Positions 17,383 to 26,069 of a stretch of DNA of 38,799 bases are shown here, one piece after another. This DNA comes from Acidimicrobiales bacterium. Lineage in GTDB: Bacteria; Actinomycetota; Acidimicrobiia; Acidimicrobiales; RAAP-2. The stretch covers positions 1-38,799 of the forward strand of contig JADGOE010000026.1 in the NCBI GenBank assembly GCA_017883135.1. The letters are read 5' to 3'. Within the stretch, counting starts at the first letter, position 1, and every line of letters begins with the position of its first letter. The translations under genes and the position numbers were made by a program. Below the pieces are notes generated by a model that saw only the letters and a program-made list of their open reading frames with translations, was not told the origin of the DNA and did no database searches.

Positions 17383-18063
17383 TCAGGCCGCTCCAGCCGC
17401 GAGCCCGTGGGTGCCCGACCCCGGCGATCCGGGCAGGTGGCGCGGCGCGACGGCCCGCCCCACCGCCAACACCCCGACGACATGGGCGCCCCGCCCCCGC
17501 AGTGCCGCCACCGCGCTCTGGGCGCGGGCCCCTGTGGTGATGCTGTCGTCGAAGACGAGGATCCTCTGGTTGCGCAGCCAACCCGGATCGACGTGTGTCG
17601 CAACCTCGAATCCGTGGCGTGAAGCGATCAGATGATCGACCGTTCGCGGGCCTCGCACCAAGAGCGGGCGGTGCAGCCGGGCCAGGCCCGGGACACGGGT
17701 GGCCACCGCGTCCGCCGGAGAGCCCACCGGTCGACGCGACGACGGCACCGTGGCAACGACGCTCCACGGAGTGTCGAACCGTTCGTCCAGCAGCTCGAGG
17801 TTGGCAGCCATCCATGACTCGACCAGCGAAGAGAGCGCCCCGAGGCGCTGGCGACGGACCTCGTCCACCGGAGCATCCTTGTACCCGCGGAGCAGCCGGT
17901 GCATCCCGTCGCCGACCCGGTAGTCGGTCATCGCCACCACCGGAGCGAGCGGCATCTGCAACTGCCGGATCGTGGTCCGGCAACAGAAGCAGAGGGCGAA
18001 CCGGGGTCGGCACGGACCGTTGCACACCGTGCAGACGGCCAGGTCGGATTCGGGACGGGCCAC
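17383..18063 (-). CDS. ComF-like phosphoribosyltransferase family protein
   Basis: 226 residues. The N-terminus holds a zinc-ribbon pattern (CTVCNGPC ... CFCC) and the C-terminal half the PRPP-binding loop ILVFDDSITTGA. This is the ComF/GntX layout, linked to DNA uptake in competent bacteria but of unknown role in most Actinobacteria. I chose GTG 18063 because GGAG lies eight bases upstream; a GTG at 18072 is the alternative. The C-terminal tail is Gly/Pro-rich. It stands alone, 116 bases downstream of the thioesterase gene and 139 bases before the marR start. Confidence 0.75.
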   Translation of the reverse strand: MARPESDLAVCTVCNGPCRPRFALCFCCRTTIRQLQMPLAPVVAMTDYRVGDGMHRLLRGYKDAPVDEVRRQRLGALSSLVESWMAANLELLDERFDTPWSVVATVPSSRRPVGSPADAVATRVPGLARLHRPLLVRGPRTVDHLIASRHGFEVATHVDPGWLRNQRILVFDDSITTGARAQSAVAALRGRGAHVVGVLAVGRAVAPRHLPGSPGSGTHGLAAGAA

Positions 18064-18179
18064 GTGAGGCACTCCGTTCCACCAGGGGCCGTCAGGACGG
18101 CCGGCTTCGAATGTCGGCGACGCCGTCCGGGGAGTGCGTCGCGAGGGTGACCGTGGCCGTCCGCCCGGCCGGCCCGGGC

Positions 18180-18686
18180 TCAGGCCGCCGGGGTGCCGGT
18201 CGACGCCGAAGTGTCCGGTGCCGCCGGAGTGTCGGGTACCGCCACATCCTCGGCCTGGCGGTGGAGCAAGAAGGTCCCGGTCGACCGGCTGACCATGCGC
18301 CCCTCGCCGTCGCTCACCGAGGCCTCGGCGTAGGCGACCTGCCGGGCCATCCGCACCACTTCGCCACGCAGGCGATAGGACTCGCCCACCATGGCCGGTC
18401 GCATGGTCTCCACCTTCATCTCGAGCGTCGCCCGGGTGCGGTCGCGACCCGCAAGTGCCGCGTTGATGGCGAAGTTCATGGCCCCGTCGAGCAAGAGGCC
18501 GTGCACGCCGGCCTGCACGACGCCGTGGGGATTGCACGCCGGTCGGGTAGGCACGAACGAGCCAGCCACCCAACCGAGGTCCTCGCCGTCCACTCCGTAC
18601 TCGTCGAAGCAGGCGCCAACGGTCCCGATGAGCTCCATGCCGCCATCGCCCAACCAGCGGTCCATATCCTTGATGCGACCCGTCAC
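18180..18686 (-). CDS. PaaI/hotdog-fold thioesterase family protein
   Basis: 168 residues. CNPHGVVQAGVHGLLLDGAMNFAI is the PaaI-type segment with the Asn/His-Gly and Asp of the hotdog active site, followed by the beta-strands of RATLEMKVETMRPA. Family members hydrolyse acyl-CoA thioesters. The GTG at 18686 is preceded by GGGAGG and by TACGGT seven bases upstream, so it may be leaderless; ATG 18665 is an alternative. The tail is Pro/Ala/Thr-rich. It is divergent from the thiolase gene, which also acts on acyl-CoA. Confidence 0.75.
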   Translation of the reverse strand: MTGRIKDMDRWLGDGGMELIGTVGACFDEYGVDGEDLGWVAGSFVPTRPACNPHGVVQAGVHGLLLDGAMNFAINAALAGRDRTRATLEMKVETMRPAMVGESYRLRGEVVRMARQVAYAEASVSDGEGRMVSRSTGTFLLHRQAEDVAVPDTPAAPDTSASTGTPAA

Positions 18687-18801
18687 CCTCCCGACCGTAG
18701 TGCCGCGATGGGACAGCGTCGACGTCCGCCGTACCGCACGCTACCCGGACCTTCCTCTTCGTGGGCCTGACCAGGCAGTTCACGCGCTGCCCGCCAAGAC
18801 G

Positions 18802-18831
18802 TTGGCCGGCAAACGTCGACCACGGCTAGTC
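18802..18831 (+). promoter_or_regulatory. possible thiolase promoter
   Basis: TTGGCC (18802-18807), an 18-base spacer and TAGTCT (18826-18831). The palindromic operator begins three bases downstream, so a bound repressor would cover the transcription start. Confidence 0.35.
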
Positions 18832-18833
18832 TT

Positions 18834-18851
18834 CTTGACCGAGCGGTCAAG
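18834..18851. promoter_or_regulatory. perfect 8-2-8 palindrome, TetR-type operator
   Basis: CTTGACCG-AG-CGGTCAAG is a perfect inverted repeat between the divergent thioesterase and thiolase genes. The half site and length resemble operators of TetR-family repressors of fatty acid or steroid catabolism. No TetR gene lies in the window, so the regulator would be encoded elsewhere. Confidence 0.6.
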
Positions 18852-18952
18852 TTTGTTGTGCTCACGCAGTTGCCCCATCGTCAGCAGTTCCAACAGAAGC
18901 CGAATCCGGCCGGCAGGCATCTGCCCCGCCGGACCCCGGAAGGAGATTCATC

Positions 18953-20134
18953 ATGACCAATGCCGTCATCGTCGACGCCGTACGCACCCCAGGGGGCAAG
19001 CGCAACGGAAAGCTCCGCAACTGGCACGCGGCCGATCTGGCCTCCGAAACCCTCAAAGCACTCGTCGAGCGGAACGATCTCGACCCGGCCCTGGTCGACG
19101 ACGTGATCATGGGCTGCGTCATGCAGGTCGGAGAACAGTCGCTGAATGTCGGCCGCAACGCCGTGCTCGCCGCCGGGTACCCCGAGTCGGTGCCCTCCAC
19201 CACGATCGACCGCCAGTGCGGCTCTTCACAGCAGGCTTGTCATTTCGGTGCCCAGGGCGTGATGGCCGGCGCCTACGACGTGGTGATCGCCGCCGGCGTC
19301 GAGGTCATGAGCCGTACCCCGATGGGAGCGTCGGTCGTCCGTGACCTCGGGTATCCCTTCGGGCCCCGGATGATGAACCGCTACGCCGAGCGGGGCGGCC
19401 TGGTGAGTCAGGGCGAGGGTGCCGAGCTGATCTCCGAGCAGTGGGGCATCACCCGCGAGGACCTCGACGGGTACTCGGTCCGATCCCATCGACTCGCCGC
19501 CCAGGCCACCGCCGAGGGCCGGTTCGAGCGCGAGCTCATCCCGGTCGCGGTGAAGGACGACGACCGCGCCGACACCGCCGAGATGATGACGACCGACGAG
19601 GGCATCCGCCCCGACTCGTCGGTGGAGATCCTGGCCGGCCTCAAGCCGGCATACCGGTCGGAGAACGGCAAGGTGACCGCAGGCAATTCATCCCAGATCA
19701 CCGACGGCGCCTCCGGCGTGCTCATCATGAGCGAGGAGAAGGCTGTGGCCCTCGGCCTCACGCCCCGGGCCCGCTTCCACGCCTTCGCTCTGGCCGGTGC
19801 CGATCCCATCACCATGCTGACCGGCCCGATTCCGGCCACCAGGTCGGTCCTCGAAAAGGGCAAACTGACCCTCGACGACATCGATGTGATCGAGATCAAC
19901 GAAGCCTTCGCCGCAGTGGTCCTGGCCTGGGCAAAGGAACTCGGTGCCGACCTCGACAAGGTCAATGTCAACGGTGGCGCCATCGCCCTCGGCCACCCGC
20001 TCGGAGCCTCCGGCGCCAAGCTGATGGCTACCCTGCTCAACGAGCTGGAGCGCACCGACGGCCGCTACGGTCTCCTGACCATGTGCGAGGGTGGGGGCAT
20101 GGCCAACGCCACCATCATCGAGCGCCTGGGCTGA
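18953..20134 (+). CDS. acetyl-CoA acetyltransferase / 3-ketoacyl-CoA thiolase
   Basis: 393 residues, the usual length. The nucleophile is Cys89 in RQCGSSQQA, NEAFA lies at 316-320, His348 is in GHPLG and Cys378 in CEGGG, so all active-site elements are intact. The enzyme cleaves 3-ketoacyl-CoA with CoA in beta-oxidation, or condenses acetyl-CoA in reverse. AAGGAG lies seven bases before the ATG. The upstream palindrome suggests control by an acyl-CoA-responsive TetR repressor. Transcription ends at a strong hairpin 80 bases downstream. Confidence 0.92.
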   Translation: MTNAVIVDAVRTPGGKRNGKLRNWHAADLASETLKALVERNDLDPALVDDVIMGCVMQVGEQSLNVGRNAVLAAGYPESVPSTTIDRQCGSSQQACHFGAQGVMAGAYDVVIAAGVEVMSRTPMGASVVRDLGYPFGPRMMNRYAERGGLVSQGEGAELISEQWGITREDLDGYSVRSHRLAAQATAEGRFERELIPVAVKDDDRADTAEMMTTDEGIRPDSSVEILAGLKPAYRSENGKVTAGNSSQITDGASGVLIMSEEKAVALGLTPRARFHAFALAGADPITMLTGPIPATRSVLEKGKLTLDDIDVIEINEAFAAVVLAWAKELGADLDKVNVNGGAIALGHPLGASGAKLMATLLNELERTDGRYGLLTMCEGGGMANATIIERLG

Positions 20135-20214
20135 CATCGACGGTCACCGAATGCCCGATCCTTCGGGTGGGGTCGGGTCCGGCAACTGACCGACAGCATC
20201 GACGAGTAGTAGGC

Positions 20215-20244
20215 GAAGAGCCGGCCCGCACGGGCCGGCTCTTC
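20215..20244. terminator. bidirectional terminator, thiolase / crgA
   Basis: A perfect 13-base-pair stem (20215-20227 with 20232-20244) and a four-base loop between two convergent genes. The stem flanks GAAG/CTTC give short T-containing tails on both strands. Confidence 0.8.
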
Positions 20245-20291
20245 CCGTCCCATGGTGAGGTGACCGGGTCCGGGCCCCGGTCGGGTTGGGA

Positions 20292-20606
20292 TCAGTGGTA
20301 CCGGGTGGCCAGTAGGAGGCCCGCGAAGATCGCACCGATGGCGGCGATCAGCCAGAGGTTGTTGACGCCCCCGGGGAGCAGGCCCGCGTAGTTGAGGATG
20401 ACCACCAACACCCCCAACAGGAACAGGGCGATGATGAGGATCCCCATCCACTTCGGGCTGGTCTTGGCGTTCTTGGGGATTGGGGGCGTGTACCTGTTGC
20501 TCTGCACCGAACCGGCCGCAGCCTTGCCGGCCGCGGTGGTGCGGCCGCTCGAGGAGCGACCCTTCTTCTGCGCCTTGCCCGGACCCTGCTTGGCCTTGGT
20601 TGCCAT
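20292..20606 (-). CDS. crgA: cell division protein CrgA
   Basis: 104 residues. A basic, Ala/Lys-rich N-terminal half is followed by two membrane helices: MGILIIALFLLGVLVVILNY and LWLIAAIGAIFAGLLLAT, with YAGLLPGG between, the CrgA signature. CrgA sits at the division septum and links FtsZ, PBPs and CwsA in mycobacteria. The -10 box lies six bases before the ATG, so the message is leaderless. Divergent from pabA, as crgA lies near trpG in M. tuberculosis. Confidence 0.9.
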   Translation of the reverse strand: MATKAKQGPGKAQKKGRSSSGRTTAAGKAAAGSVQSNRYTPPIPKNAKTSPKWMGILIIALFLLGVLVVILNYAGLLPGGVNNLWLIAAIGAIFAGLLLATRYH

Positions 20607-20612
20607 GGCCGA

Positions 20613-20618
20613 AGGATA
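20613..20618 (-). promoter_or_regulatory. -10 box of crgA
   Basis: TATCCT ends six bases before the crgA ATG. The divergent pabA box is only 54 bases away, so the two promoters are nearly back to back. Confidence 0.45.
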
Positions 20619-20671
20619 GCCAGTTGCCGCCGGCTGTTCGCACCGGGGCGAGGACCCTCCGGCCCGGCCGG

Positions 20672-20677
20672 TACGAT
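20672..20677 (+). promoter_or_regulatory. -10 box of pabA/trpG
   Basis: TACGAT ends nine bases before the ATG at 20687, leaving a leader of about three bases. No Shine-Dalgarno is present. Confidence 0.45.
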
Positions 20678-20686
20678 CGACGAACC

Positions 20687-21271
20687 ATGGCGACGCGAGT
20701 GCTGGTCATCGACAACTACGACTCGTTCGTCTACAACCTCGTCCAGGAGCTGGGGGAGCTGGGGGCGGTTCCGATCGTCCACCGCAACGATGCCATCGAC
20801 ATCGAGGCGATCCGGGCGGCATCTCCTGACGCCATCCTCATCTCACCCGGGCCCGGGCGGCCCGAGGGGGCCGGCATCACCATGACGGTGATCAGCGAGT
20901 TGGCCGGCGAGTTCCCGATCCTCGGGGTCTGCCTCGGGCACCAGGCCATCGGGCAGGTCTACGGGGGCGAGGTGGTGGCCGCTCCCACGCTCATGCACGG
21001 CAAGACGTCGGCCGTCCACCACGGCGGCATGGGAGTCTTCGCCGGGCTCCCCGACCCCTTCATCGCCACCCGCTACCACTCCTTGGTGGTGGAGCCGACC
21101 TCGGTGCCCGACGTACTGGAGGTCACCGCGACCACCGCCGACGGCGTGATCATGGGCCTCCGCCACCGGACCTTGCCGGTGGAAGGGGTCCAGTTCCACC
21201 CCGAGTCGCTCCTCACCCCGAATGGCCCGTCCCTGCTGGCGAACTTTCTGGCTTCTGCCGCCGGTCGCTGA
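20687..21271 (+). CDS. pabA: aminodeoxychorismate/anthranilate synthase glutamine amidotransferase
   Basis: 194 residues. A class I amidotransferase: IDNYDSFVYNL at the N-terminus, the oxyanion strand ISPGPGRPEGAG, the nucleophile Cys82 in GVCLGHQ, and His171/Glu173 in FHPES. It supplies ammonia from glutamine to PabB (folate) or TrpE (tryptophan); in many Actinobacteria one protein serves both. No partner gene is in the window. The position next to pknB matches trpG of M. tuberculosis. I use pabA; trpG is equally possible. Confidence 0.88.
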   Translation: MATRVLVIDNYDSFVYNLVQELGELGAVPIVHRNDAIDIEAIRAASPDAILISPGPGRPEGAGITMTVISELAGEFPILGVCLGHQAIGQVYGGEVVAAPTLMHGKTSAVHHGGMGVFAGLPDPFIATRYHSLVVEPTSVPDVLEVTATTADGVIMGLRHRTLPVEGVQFHPESLLTPNGPSLLANFLASAAGR

Positions 21272-21317
21272 CCGAGGGCCGCATCCGATCGGCTCCGTCG
21301 GGGCGGCAGAGCCGTCC

Positions 21318-23117
21318 TCAGTGCTTCAGATGAGGGGCAGTGGCGGTGGTGGAGGAGGACGAGGTCGGGGTGGTCGTCGAGGTGGTGGTGGTCGATGACG
21401 TGGTGGTGGTGGTGGTGGGCGGCGGCCCTTGCGACACCACGATGTCGACCGAGCTGCCCGGTGCTACTGACGCCCCGGTGCCCGGGTTCGACGCGATGAT
21501 CAGGCCGGCGGCGTACTGGGTCGACGGCTGACTCGACACGTTGCCCACGTTGAGGCCGGCCTGCCCGAGGAGAGCACCGGCCTGGGGTTGGTTCTGTCCG
21601 ATCAGCGACGGGACGCTCACGTTGGCCGGACCCGAAGACGCGGTGAGGGTGACGCTGCTGCCCTGGTTGACCTTGGATCCCGACGCTGGGTCGGAGCTGA
21701 GCACGGTCCCCTTGGGGGCGTTGTTCGTCTTGTACGCCACCGTGAACTGGAGACCGGCTCCCTGCAGGATCGACTCTGCGTTGGCCACCGTGGTATCGGT
21801 GATCCCCTGGGGCACCGATACCTTCAACACCGGGGGCGGCACGGCCACCTTCAGCGTGACGGTGTCGCCCTTCTTGACCAGTGAGTTGCCCGCGGGGTCG
21901 GTGGAAAGCACCAGGCCCGGGGTCTGGCTCGACACCTGGTTCGAGGCCCTCACCACCAGACCGTCGGCTCGCAAGGTGTTCGTGGCCTGGTTCACCGGTT
22001 GGCCGGTGACCGTGGGCATGTTGAACGAGGGGCTGCCCCCGAGGTAGCCCAGGTTGCGGGCCAACAGGTATCCGGCCAGCGCCAACAGGACCAGCAAGAC
22101 GGCGAGAACGATGGCGTAGGTCCGGGTTCGGTTGGAGCTGCTCTCCTCCGGGTCCCCTTCGTCGCCGGCGCTCTCGGTGGCCGCCACGGCCCTGGTGGCG
22201 TCCATGCCGCCCACCGCACCGAGGGTCTGGGTCACGCCGGCGGCCGCCAGCATGGCCGTCGCGTCGCTCACGGCCAGCACCGGGTGGCCTTCGCTGAAAC
22301 GGAGCAGGTCGGCACGCATGTCCTCCGCGGTCGCGTACCGGTGGGCAGGGTCCTTGGCCATCGCCTTGAGGATGATGGCTTCGAAGGTCGGCGAAATCGA
22401 CGGGTTGAGCTCCCGGGGGGCCGGCGGATGGTCGCGCACGTGCTTGGACGCCACCGCCACCGGGGTGTCGCCGAGGAAGGGGGGCCGGCCGGTGACCATC
22501 TCGAACAGCACCACGCCGAGCGAGTAGATGTCGCTGCGGGCATCAACGCCGATGCCCTCGGCCTGCTCGGGCGAGAAGTAGGTGGCGGTGCCCATGACCG
22601 CTCCGGTCTGGGTGAGGCTCTCTTCGGTGTTGATGGCCCGGGCGATGCCGAAGTCGGTGACCTTCACCTGGCTGTCGTCGGTGATCAGCACGTTGCCCGG
22701 CTTCACGTCGCGGTGGATGACGCCGTGCTTGTGGGCGAAGCCGAGGGCAGCGGCCACATGGGCCCCGATCTCAGCGGTCCGCTCCGCCGACAGGGTGCCG
22801 GCCGACTTCAGGATGGAGGAGAGCGGGCGACCGTCGATGAACTCCATGACGATGAAGTACGTGCCGGTGTCCTCGCCCCAGTCGAAGACCGGGACGATGT
22901 TGGGATGGGACAGGTTGGCAGCGGCCTGGGCTTCACGCCGGAAGCGCTCGACGAACGACCGGTCGATCGAGAGCTCGGGGAACAGCACCTTCAGCGCCAC
23001 CGGCCGGTCGAGGAGGCGATCGTGGGCGCGGTAGACCTCGGCCATGCCACCGCGGGCGATCAAGTGGTTCAGTTCGTAACGCTCGGAGAAGACACGTGGC
23101 GTCTGGGTCGGGTCCAT
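21318..23117 (-). CDS. pknB: PASTA-domain serine/threonine protein kinase PknB
   Basis: 599 residues from ATG 23117; a TTG nine bases earlier is less likely because the -10 box directly abuts it. The kinase domain (about 14-275) has ARGGMAEVY, the ATP Lys in VALKVL, catalytic HRDVKPGN, DFG and the SPEQ activation-segment end. A single membrane helix (about 334-352) leads to three extracellular PASTA repeats and a long Ser/Thr-rich tail. PASTA domains bind muropeptides or lipid II, coupling wall growth to phosphorylation. M. tuberculosis PknB has four repeats. It follows pbpA by 138 bases but has its own promoter box. Confidence 0.92.
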   Translation of the reverse strand: MDPTQTPRVFSERYELNHLIARGGMAEVYRAHDRLLDRPVALKVLFPELSIDRSFVERFRREAQAAANLSHPNIVPVFDWGEDTGTYFIVMEFIDGRPLSSILKSAGTLSAERTAEIGAHVAAALGFAHKHGVIHRDVKPGNVLITDDSQVKVTDFGIARAINTEESLTQTGAVMGTATYFSPEQAEGIGVDARSDIYSLGVVLFEMVTGRPPFLGDTPVAVASKHVRDHPPAPRELNPSISPTFEAIILKAMAKDPAHRYATAEDMRADLLRFSEGHPVLAVSDATAMLAAAGVTQTLGAVGGMDATRAVAATESAGDEGDPEESSSNRTRTYAIVLAVLLVLLALAGYLLARNLGYLGGSPSFNMPTVTGQPVNQATNTLRADGLVVRASNQVSSQTPGLVLSTDPAGNSLVKKGDTVTLKVAVPPPVLKVSVPQGITDTTVANAESILQGAGLQFTVAYKTNNAPKGTVLSSDPASGSKVNQGSSVTLTASSGPANVSVPSLIGQNQPQAGALLGQAGLNVGNVSSQPSTQYAAGLIIASNPGTGASVAPGSSVDIVVSQGPPPTTTTTTSSTTTTSTTTPTSSSSTTATAPHLKH

Positions 23118-23126
23118 GTGGGTCAA

Positions 23127-23132
23127 AGCCTA
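23127..23132 (-). promoter_or_regulatory. -10 box of pknB
   Basis: TAGGCT ends nine bases before the ATG at 23117, the same hexamer and spacing as upstream of fhaA. This makes pknB separately transcribed, in addition to any read-through from pbpA. Confidence 0.45.
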
Positions 23133-23255
23133 TGCCTGCAATCGCTCGGTTCCGGGTTTCTCATCGTTCCTCATTCGGTGTCGGCGGCTTGGGATGATCG
23201 GTAGTGGCAGTGGCGGAGCAACCGGAATCCCGACCGCCAATTGACGGGTGTGGCC

Positions 23256-24746
23256 TCACGGCGTCGCCGCCAGTGCCTCACCGAGAATGGTCTTCATCGG
23301 GGGACCGGAAGTCGACGCGCCCGTCTGATTCGGAGGTTGGTTGGGCACCACCACGGCGACGGCAACCTTGGGGTCGTTGGCCGGAGCGAAGGCGATCATC
23401 CAGTCGTTGGTCAACGAGGCGTTGGGACCCGTCTCTGCGGTGCCCGTCTTGGCAGCCACGTTCCACGCCGCAGGAAACCCGACGCCGCCCGCCGTGCCGC
23501 TGGTGACCACCGCCTGCATCAGGGTGGTAACCGCCTTCGCGGTGAACAGATTGGTGGCAGTCAGCCACGGCTTGGGCGCGTAGGTCGCGACCAGATTGCC
23601 CTGGGTGTCACGGATCTGCTCCATGACGTGAGGGGTCATGATCACCCCCTGATTGGCGAATCCCTCAGCCACCAATGCCATCTGAAGGGCGGTGGCGACG
23701 ACGTCCTGTTGCCCGAAGGCGGAGTAGGCCTGTGACGGCCTGTTGACGTCGAACGCCGCGCCGGCGGGGAAGGCCGAAGGAATGACTCCTGGCAGATCCA
23801 GCGGGATGCGCTGGTCGAAGCCGAAGGCCTGGGCCTCGCTGGTGAGGTTCTGGCCGCCGAGGAGCATTCCCAGCTGGGCGAAGGCGGTGTCGCACGACTG
23901 GGGGAGGGTGTCGGCGAGAACACCGCCGCACTGCTCGGTCCCATGTCCGTAGTTGCATAGCTGCTTGTCCGACTGCGGAAGCGGGATGCACCCCGCCACC
24001 GGGAAGTTGATGTTGGCCAGAGCCGGCTGATGGTCGTAGACCGCGGCCGAGGTGACCGTCTTGAAGGTGGAGCCCGGAGAGAATCCGTACTGGAACGTGC
24101 GCGACACGAGAGGGCTCTGCGCACTCTTGGGATTCAACGACGCCCAGGTGAAGCGCTCGGTGGCGGCCTTCTGGGACACCAGACCGGTCGGGTCGTACGT
24201 GGGATTGGAGTACATCGCCTCGATGGCACCGGTCTTCACGTTGACGACGACCGCACCGGCCTGGGGTGCGCTCCCGTTGACGTCGGTGGCATCCACGGCG
24301 GCTGCCACCTGGCTCTGAAGGTGTGAGTTGATGGTCAGGGTGACGTTGTCGGTGGTCGTCCGGTTGACCAATAGATCGCGAAGCGACTTGGCCGGACGGG
24401 CATGGGAGCTCAGGTAGTTGTTGTACTCCGCCTCAACACCGGTCCGGCCGTAGAAGAGCGAGTCGAACCCCACGATCTGGGAGAACAGCACCGCGGTGTA
24501 GGGATTGTAGACCCGCTTGTACTTGTAGTAGCTGCCGGTAGTCGGTACAGAACTGGCGAGCGTGACTCCGTCAGCTGCGACGATGTCCCCCCGGGACTGG
24601 CTGCGCGCTACATCAATGACGCGGGGATTGTGCGAGTTGGTGGCCAACGAGTTGGCCTTGATCACCTGGATGTTGTTGAGCTGGATGAACAGGGCCACGA
24701 AGCAGAGCACCATGAAGATCCCGAGCCGGCGGATCCGACGTTCCAT
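23256..24746 (-). CDS. pbpA: penicillin-binding protein PbpA (class B PBP)
   Basis: 496 residues from ATG 24746; the earlier open frame is the shadow of pstP. A single membrane helix (8-28) is followed by the dimerisation domain (RGDIVAADG at 52-60) and the transpeptidase domain with the serine motif STFK (226-229) and KTG (433-435). The middle motif, usually SxN, reads SCD (284-286). The enzyme cross-links peptidoglycan. Class B PBPs usually work with a SEDS glycosyltransferase (RodA/FtsW), normally encoded directly upstream, but here the ATG overlaps the pstP stop by one base and no rodA is present. Confidence 0.9.
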   Translation of the reverse strand: MERRIRRLGIFMVLCFVALFIQLNNIQVIKANSLATNSHNPRVIDVARSQSRGDIVAADGVTLASSVPTTGSYYKYKRVYNPYTAVLFSQIVGFDSLFYGRTGVEAEYNNYLSSHARPAKSLRDLLVNRTTTDNVTLTINSHLQSQVAAAVDATDVNGSAPQAGAVVVNVKTGAIEAMYSNPTYDPTGLVSQKAATERFTWASLNPKSAQSPLVSRTFQYGFSPGSTFKTVTSAAVYDHQPALANINFPVAGCIPLPQSDKQLCNYGHGTEQCGGVLADTLPQSCDTAFAQLGMLLGGQNLTSEAQAFGFDQRIPLDLPGVIPSAFPAGAAFDVNRPSQAYSAFGQQDVVATALQMALVAEGFANQGVIMTPHVMEQIRDTQGNLVATYAPKPWLTATNLFTAKAVTTLMQAVVTSGTAGGVGFPAAWNVAAKTGTAETGPNASLTNDWMIAFAPANDPKVAVAVVVPNQPPNQTGASTSGPPMKTILGEALAATP

Positions 24747-26068
24747 CAGGTCACCTTCGTGGTGGTCGGGGCCGTGGTGGCCGTTGTAGTGGCGGGAGTG
24801 GTGGCGGGGGTAGTCGTCGAGCCGCCGCACGTTGCCGGGTTCATCAGGCACAGTTTGGCGGACACCAGATTGGCCACGTAGGTCCGGGCGCTCTTCACCG
24901 TTGACTCCTCCACCCCGGCTCTGAGCTCGCCGAGGTAGTTGGCCGGCACGTCGGCGGTGGTCACCCCGGTGCGGTCGACCTCCACCGGGTGGTACCAGAG
25001 GAAGCCCCCGACCCTGCCCTGGTAGATCACCAGCTCGTTGTTGTTGACGCCCACGTAGAAGGAGTTGGTGTCGTACCAACGCACCGCGTAGTAGGCCCCG
25101 GCGAGCACTGCGCCGAACAGGATCACGAACAGCAGCGTCCGGAAGGTGATCAGGCGCCTTCCGCGGGCCGCCCTGCGCGCTCGGCGCCTGGCCCTGCGCC
25201 GCTCACGCCTGCTCGGGGCCGATGCTTCCGAATCCGACGTCGGGCCCGCGGTGGCCCGGTCGGTCGACGAGGCGAGCGTGTCGGACGAGGCGCTCCTGAA
25301 GTCCGGAGCCACTGCGGCCACCGTCGGTGAAGAGTCGTCGTCGTCTTCCCCCACCACCACGTCGACCACCACCACGGTGATGTTGTCGCTGCCACCGTGG
25401 GTGCGCGCGGCACGAACCAGCAGTTGCGCAACCTGGCGCGGATCGGTGACCGACGAGAGCACCTCGCTGATCTGGCCGGTGTCGAGCTCATTGGTGAGGC
25501 CGTCACTGCACAGGAGGAAGCGGTCGCCTCGGACCGGCTGGATCCTCCACAGGTCGACGATCACCTCGGGAGACACCCCGAGTGCCCTGGTCAGAATGTG
25601 CCGGTGCGGATGCACCGCGGCCTCGGCCGAGGTCAGCTCACCGGTCTTGACCATCTCCTCGGCAAGGCTGTGGTCGCTGGTGATCTGGGTCATCTCGCCG
25701 TCGTGGAACCGGTAGGAACGGGAGTCACCGACGTTGACCAGGGCCAGAACGTCTTGGCCGTCTTCGTTCACCACAGCCATCGCGGTGAGGGTGGTGCCCA
25801 TGCCGCGCAGGTCGGGGTCCTCTTGGCTGCGCTGCCAGACCGTCGCATTGGCCTCGGTGACCGCATCGGAGAGTCCGGCTCCGGTGGGCTGCCGACCGAA
25901 TGCAACGGCGAGTGCATCGACAGCCAGCCGTGAGGCCACTTCGCCTCCGGCGTGGCCACCCATGCCGTCGGCGACCGCGAACAGGTTGGGGGACTCGACG
26001 GCCAGGTCCTGATTGACGGAGCGGACCAGTCCGGTGTCGGTGGCCGAGCCCGACCGGAGGAGTGTCAA
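24746..26068 (-). CDS. pstP: PP2C family serine/threonine phosphatase PstP
   Basis: 440 residues from TTG 26068. The TTG starts two bases after the fhaB stop codon begins, and GGGGA lies eight bases before it; no ATG or GTG fits. The catalytic domain has VRSVNQD, VADGMGGHAGG, LCSDGLTNEL and GGSDNITVVVV, the metal-binding PP2C motifs. A basic juxtamembrane stretch, a membrane helix (TLLFVILFGAVLAGAYYAV), an extracellular domain and a Thr-rich tail follow. PstP reverses PknB phosphorylation. Its stop overlaps pbpA. Confidence 0.9.
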   Translation of the reverse strand: MTLLRSGSATDTGLVRSVNQDLAVESPNLFAVADGMGGHAGGEVASRLAVDALAVAFGRQPTGAGLSDAVTEANATVWQRSQEDPDLRGMGTTLTAMAVVNEDGQDVLALVNVGDSRSYRFHDGEMTQITSDHSLAEEMVKTGELTSAEAAVHPHRHILTRALGVSPEVIVDLWRIQPVRGDRFLLCSDGLTNELDTGQISEVLSSVTDPRQVAQLLVRAARTHGGSDNITVVVVDVVVGEDDDDSSPTVAAVAPDFRSASSDTLASSTDRATAGPTSDSEASAPSRRERRRARRRARRAARGRRLITFRTLLFVILFGAVLAGAYYAVRWYDTNSFYVGVNNNELVIYQGRVGGFLWYHPVEVDRTGVTTADVPANYLGELRAGVEESTVKSARTYVANLVSAKLCLMNPATCGGSTTTPATTPATTTATTAPTTTKVT

Positions 26069-26069
26069 C

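Noticed and set aside
21340-21430. GTGGTGGTGG-type repeats as a microsatellite
   Set aside because: They encode the Thr-rich tail of PknB on the other strand, which is common for this protein family.
21999-23204. 401-codon plus-strand open frame opposite pknB
   Set aside because: Shadow of the kinase gene; no motif and Val/Gly/His/Arg-biased composition.
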